DNA of 64,000 nt from Anaerolineae bacterium (GTDB taxonomy: Bacteria; Chloroflexota; Anaerolineae; Aggregatilineales; Phototrophicaceae), in NCBI GenBank assembly GCA_020849765.1, contig JADLAY010000034.1, positions 558,001 through 622,000 of the forward strand, given 5' to 3'. Every line of letters starts with the position of its first letter. The stretch's first letter is position 1. The position numbers were made by a program, and so were the translations under genes. Under the pieces are notes generated by a model, which did no database searches, was not told where the DNA came from, and was given only the letters and a program-made list of their open reading frames with translations. Positions 59,229-64,000 of the stretch are shown piece after piece.

Positions 59229-60581
59229 ATGACTCGACTCCTGTGTGCACTTCTGATCGCGCTCCTGGCGCTGGCGCCCGCCGTCGCCGCACAGTCGTCC
59301 GATGCTCTGGCGGTGGATGACGTCGAAATCGCTGAAGAGCTGAACGTCTACGGCCTGCCGCAGACGATTGCGCGCGGCCAGCTCGTCAATAACGGCGACA
59401 TGGCCTACACCAACATCAACCTGACCGGCCAGGCGTTCGACGCGAATGACGCGCAGATCGGCGAGGGCTTCGGCGTGCTCATCAACGAGTGCGGTGCGGG
59501 GCTGGCGCCGGATTTCGTGCTGCAGCCTGGCGCGTCGCATCCGTTCGCCGTCCCGCTCGAAATGTTCGAGGCCGATGCCGAGATCGAACGATTGGACGTC
59601 AGCGCGATCGGCGACGAGACGGCGCCCATGTCGGACGACGAGCGCGCGCTGCCCGATGGCATCACGCAGCTTTCCGAGCGCGAGGTTGTCGCCGTCGAAT
59701 GGGAAGATGACGACACATTCCGCTACGCCATCGGCTGCGAACGCGACCTGTTCACAGACTGGACATGGCATCGCTACGATCTGGCGAGCGGGCGCGACCG
59801 GCGCATCACCCATCCGTCGGCGCGGAACGTCGACGAAGCACTGTTCGAGCGGCTCGACCTCGAAGATCCCTTGATCGCCGCCAACTCACAGCTCCGTTTC
59901 GCCCCGATTGGCGGCCAGCGGCTGGTCTACCAGAACGCCATCAACGAGGTTTACACCGCGAGGGTGGATGGGCAGTTCCAGCGCCGCCTCTACACCGGCC
60001 TGAACAGCTATTCGCTCCAGGGTTACACCTGGCTGCCGGAAAATCGCTTCATGGCCTACTACTACGGTGCCTATGGCGACCCGGTCATCTACTTCACCGC
60101 CGATGTCGATGGTCGCTTCATCAGCCGCGCGCCGCTGCGCAGCAAACCGTCGAGCATCATCCCCGGCATTGCCGCGGACGGCCGCCGCGCCATCATCGCC
60201 GGGACGTTCGACGACGTGACCGGCTATTACTTCGAACAACTGGCGCAGAACTATCTTGAGTTGATCCTTGAGGCAGAAGTCCCCAGCGTCAATTATCCGC
60301 CGCCGGTGCCCCTGCTCAACGAAGAAGGCGACCGGGCGACGCGCGTCTACCTGATCCGCCCCCTTGATGGCGAGGCGCGTTTGCAGTGCATCTACCGCCC
60401 GACCGACGGGCGTAACGACCTGATCGACCTGGCGCCGACGCCGCTCAATCTGAGCTTCGACGAGCGCTCGTGGACGTTCCTCTCGCCGGACGAGCGCTAT
60501 ATCGCGCTGTCCGCCAATGGCGTGCACAGCGGCCTGTGGTTGATCGACCTGCAAACGCTGCCCTGCGGAGGCGATGATTGA
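59229..60581 (+). CDS. Secreted protein with FxLYD-like and propeller-like regions
   Basis: 450 residues with a signal peptide (cleaved after VAA, about residue 21). The first part (about 30-140) resembles an FxLYD-type beta-sandwich (NVYGLPQTIARGQLVNNGD, then QPGASHPFAV). From about 160 the sequence has repeated beta motifs with polar turns (RFAPIGGQRLVYQN, YTWLPENRFMAYYY, IPGIAADGRRAIIAG, FLSPDERYIALSA), like the blades of a TolB/WD40-type propeller. No catalytic site is evident. It overlaps the glycosyltransferase gene by four bases (TTGA). Confidence 0.7.
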   Translation: MTRLLCALLIALLALAPAVAAQSSDALAVDDVEIAEELNVYGLPQTIARGQLVNNGDMAYTNINLTGQAFDANDAQIGEGFGVLINECGAGLAPDFVLQPGASHPFAVPLEMFEADAEIERLDVSAIGDETAPMSDDERALPDGITQLSEREVVAVEWEDDDTFRYAIGCERDLFTDWTWHRYDLASGRDRRITHPSARNVDEALFERLDLEDPLIAANSQLRFAPIGGQRLVYQNAINEVYTARVDGQFQRRLYTGLNSYSLQGYTWLPENRFMAYYYGAYGDPVIYFTADVDGRFISRAPLRSKPSSIIPGIAADGRRAIIAGTFDDVTGYYFEQLAQNYLELILEAEVPSVNYPPPVPLLNEEGDRATRVYLIRPLDGEARLQCIYRPTDGRNDLIDLAPTPLNLSFDERSWTFLSPDERYIALSANGVHSGLWLIDLQTLPCGGDD

Positions 60582-62504
60582 CCTCGTGCAGGCGCCCGGC
60601 CCTCTGGATCGAACTCGGCGCGCTCTTGATCGTGATTGTCCTGGCTGCCGCGCTGCGCTTTGGTTGGGTCGGCGTCAACTCTTACGCCGGAGATGAAGCA
60701 CGCATCAGCCTGGATGCACTGCGCCTGACGCGCGGCGGCGAGTTTGTCTACATCGCTCAACCGTCCTCGACCGGCATCCCATTTTTGCCCGCCAGCGTGT
60801 GGATGTTCGCGCCGCCCTACCTGCTCTCGCCCGATCCGTTGGTCGCTACCCATTACGTCGCCCTGCTCAGCCTGCTGACTGTGATTGGTGTCTGGGCACT
60901 GGCGCGGCGTTGGAACCCCTGGGCGGGCCTGACCGCAACGTTGTTTCTGGCAGCCTCGCCCTACGCCGTCTTTTATGGCCGCAGCATCTGGCAGCCGAAT
61001 CTGCTGCCGTTTCTGGGCTTAGCCTGGGCCTGGGCGGGCTGGCGTGGCATCAATGCGAAGGGGCGCGCCCAACAACTCGCCATCGGCCTGAACGTGTTTC
61101 TTGGCCTGTTCGTCGTTCAGGTGCATTTCGCGGGCGCGGCGCTGGCCCTGGGCACGGCCTATCTGTTCCTGCGTTTCCGCTGGTGGCGCAGACAGCATTG
61201 GCTAGCCGTCATTATCGGCGCGGCGCTGGCTGTGCTGTGCACACTGCCCTACCTCTACTACCTGACGACGCAAGCGCCGGATCTCGTCGGCCAATTGGGC
61301 GCGATCGGCGGCGGCGCGGCCGCGTTTGATTTGAGCGCGCTGGGCAATCTGCTCCACCTGGCGCTCGGCTACGATTGGGGCTACCTGGCGCTGGGTGACT
61401 ATGACACGGTCAGCCGCAGCCTGGTGACGGCGGGACTCGCGGGCTTGTTGGTCGGGCTGGGCCTGTTGGCGCTGGTGCGTTTGCGCATCATGGGAAACCG
61501 CTCACCGTCCGATGAAACCGACACAAACAAGCAAAGCCTGCTCGCGGAGCTGCTGCTGATCTGGTTGCTGGTTTCGCCGCTGTTCTTCCTGCGCCATACG
61601 ACGCCTGTGCTGCCGCATTACCAGTTGATCGCGCTGCCTGCCCTGGCGATTGCTGTTGGCGCGGCAACGACACTGCTGCCGAGCCGCATCTGGCGCATCG
61701 GCGTGACGCTCGCCTGCCTGACGCTGGCGCTGATGTGGACGAGCCAGATCGCAACCTCGCTCGACCGTGTGGCTGTCGAACGTCCACCGCAGAGCGCACT
61801 GTCGAGCATCCTCAACGAATCGCGTGATGCGGCGGCGGGCATGGCGCACGAGCGCGCGGCGATCTTCTTCACGCATGGCGATGATCCAGCGCTTGACGGC
61901 GAGGTGGCCGTCTTCCGCACGCTGCTGTGGACGCATCCCGACGCGCGCATCGTCAACGGCGAGGCGACGCTGATCCTGCCGGACGAACCGGCGACCTTGA
62001 TGGCGACGCTCGGCGCCTTCCAGGCCTGGGAAGAACTGGAAGCGAGCAATCTGGCCGAACCGACCACGAGCTACCCACGCCGTACCCCTGCAGAAGCCTT
62101 CGTCAGCACCGTTTACGACGGCGTGAGCGCGCCAGTGGGCTTCACCAGCATCGAGCCGGTCGCGCTGGCGGATGGCGCAGTGCTGGAAGGCTGGCGTGTG
62201 CGTCAGGTCGGCCCACGCACGCGCATTTCCACGCTCTGGCGCATCGACGACGCAACGGCGCAGGCATCGATCCAGCAGTTTCACCATCTCTACACGGGAG
62301 AAGCGACTGGCGCGCCTGATCTGGTGTCTGACGTGCCGCTCGCGCCGCAGGTCTGGCGCGCCGGCGATCGTGTGATCGTCATGGGCGACTTCATCGACCT
62401 GCCCGCCGGAGATTACACGCTGGTCGTCGGGCACTACACGCTGCCGGATGTGGCGCGCATCCCCCGTGCGGATGGGAGCGACGGCGCGATTCAGTTAGGG
62501 ACGT

Positions 62505-62518
<14 letters not shown>
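60578..62518 (+). CDS. GT39-type membrane glycosyltransferase
   Basis: 646 residues with about ten hydrophobic helices in the first 400, then a soluble part. The N-terminal loop contains the conserved Asp-Glu pair (AGDEARISL) of GT39/ArnT-like enzymes, which use polyprenyl-phosphate sugars as donors for protein or lipid glycosylation. The C-terminal 230 residues form a beta-rich outer domain. Start TTG 60578, with GGAGG six bases upstream, overlaps the stop of the preceding gene, so it is coupled to it. Tail to tail with the biotin carboxylase gene (14-base overlap). Confidence 0.85.

Positions 62519-64000
<1,482 letters not shown>

Noticed and set aside
58095..59813. 572-residue minus-strand frame
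   Set aside because: Opposite the C39-like and propeller-like genes, both of which have signal peptides and motifs; composition is typical of a shadow frame.

Overview
The window is a 64-kb GC-rich bacterial chromosomal segment, densely coded, with no rRNA, tRNA, CRISPR array or insertion sequence that I can see. Gene content points to Chloroflexota, probably an Anaerolineae-type lineage. The evidence is secreted proteins with SH3b domains on Thr/Pro-rich linkers, several Hanks-type kinases with extracytoplasmic sensor regions, LysM/M23 wall proteins, a menaquinone-type methyltransferase and many membrane-anchored TPR proteins. The lineage is an inference from gene style, not from a marker gene.

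Layout. 1-4.7 kb: end of a PHP phosphoesterase gene, then on the minus strand an M23 peptidase, a threonine/serine dehydratase, DNA polymerase III delta' and an unknown protein. 4.8-7.5 kb: FHA protein, ECF sigma factor, zinc anti-sigma protein and thioredoxin reductase on one strand, which resembles a redox-stress circuit. 7.9-12.4 kb: ftsH and a large secreted repeat protein. 12.7-16.3 kb: ada, a short-chain dehydrogenase, a UbiE/MenG methyltransferase and dps. 16.4-20.2 kb: a Ser/Thr kinase, a receiver-like/roadblock-like protein, and an ECF sigma factor with a coupled partner. 20.4-29.5 kb: mixed metabolic and chaperone genes (LysM protein, two J-domain proteins, DUF3052, LutB, epimerase-like, HAD, degenerate shikimate kinase, nitrilase, STAS-like, VOC). 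29.5-33.0 kb: a kinase/response-regulator fusion, and opposite it a DUF4231 - TIR - tiny membrane protein cluster. 33.3-36.6 kb: degenerate sugar transferase, methyltransferase, a large ArsR-type regulator with a clear promoter and palindrome, and two small unknown genes. 36.7-43.2 kb: a 1046-residue SHMT-GcvT fusion, a secreted dienelactone hydrolase and mutS2. 43.5-52.3 kb: SH3b lipoprotein, a 1147-residue acidic protein ending in what looks like a domesticated IS200-type transposase domain, moaA, an FHA-FHA-TIR protein, an alpha/beta hydrolase and a DUF368 transporter. 52.4-64 kb: a receptor-like kinase, two membrane-anchored TPR proteins, a C39-like peptidase, a secreted propeller-like protein, a GT39-type glycosyltransferase and the start-truncated biotin carboxylase gene.

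The recurring theme is Thr-phosphorylation signalling: three Hanks kinases, two FHA proteins (one fused to TIR), two receiver-like/roadblock-like proteins and a STAS-like protein. The most unusual items are the DUF4231-TIR cluster with its 55-residue membrane protein, the FHA-FHA-TIR protein, the receiver-roadblock-transposase-like fusion, and SHMT joined to one degenerate and one intact GcvT-like unit.
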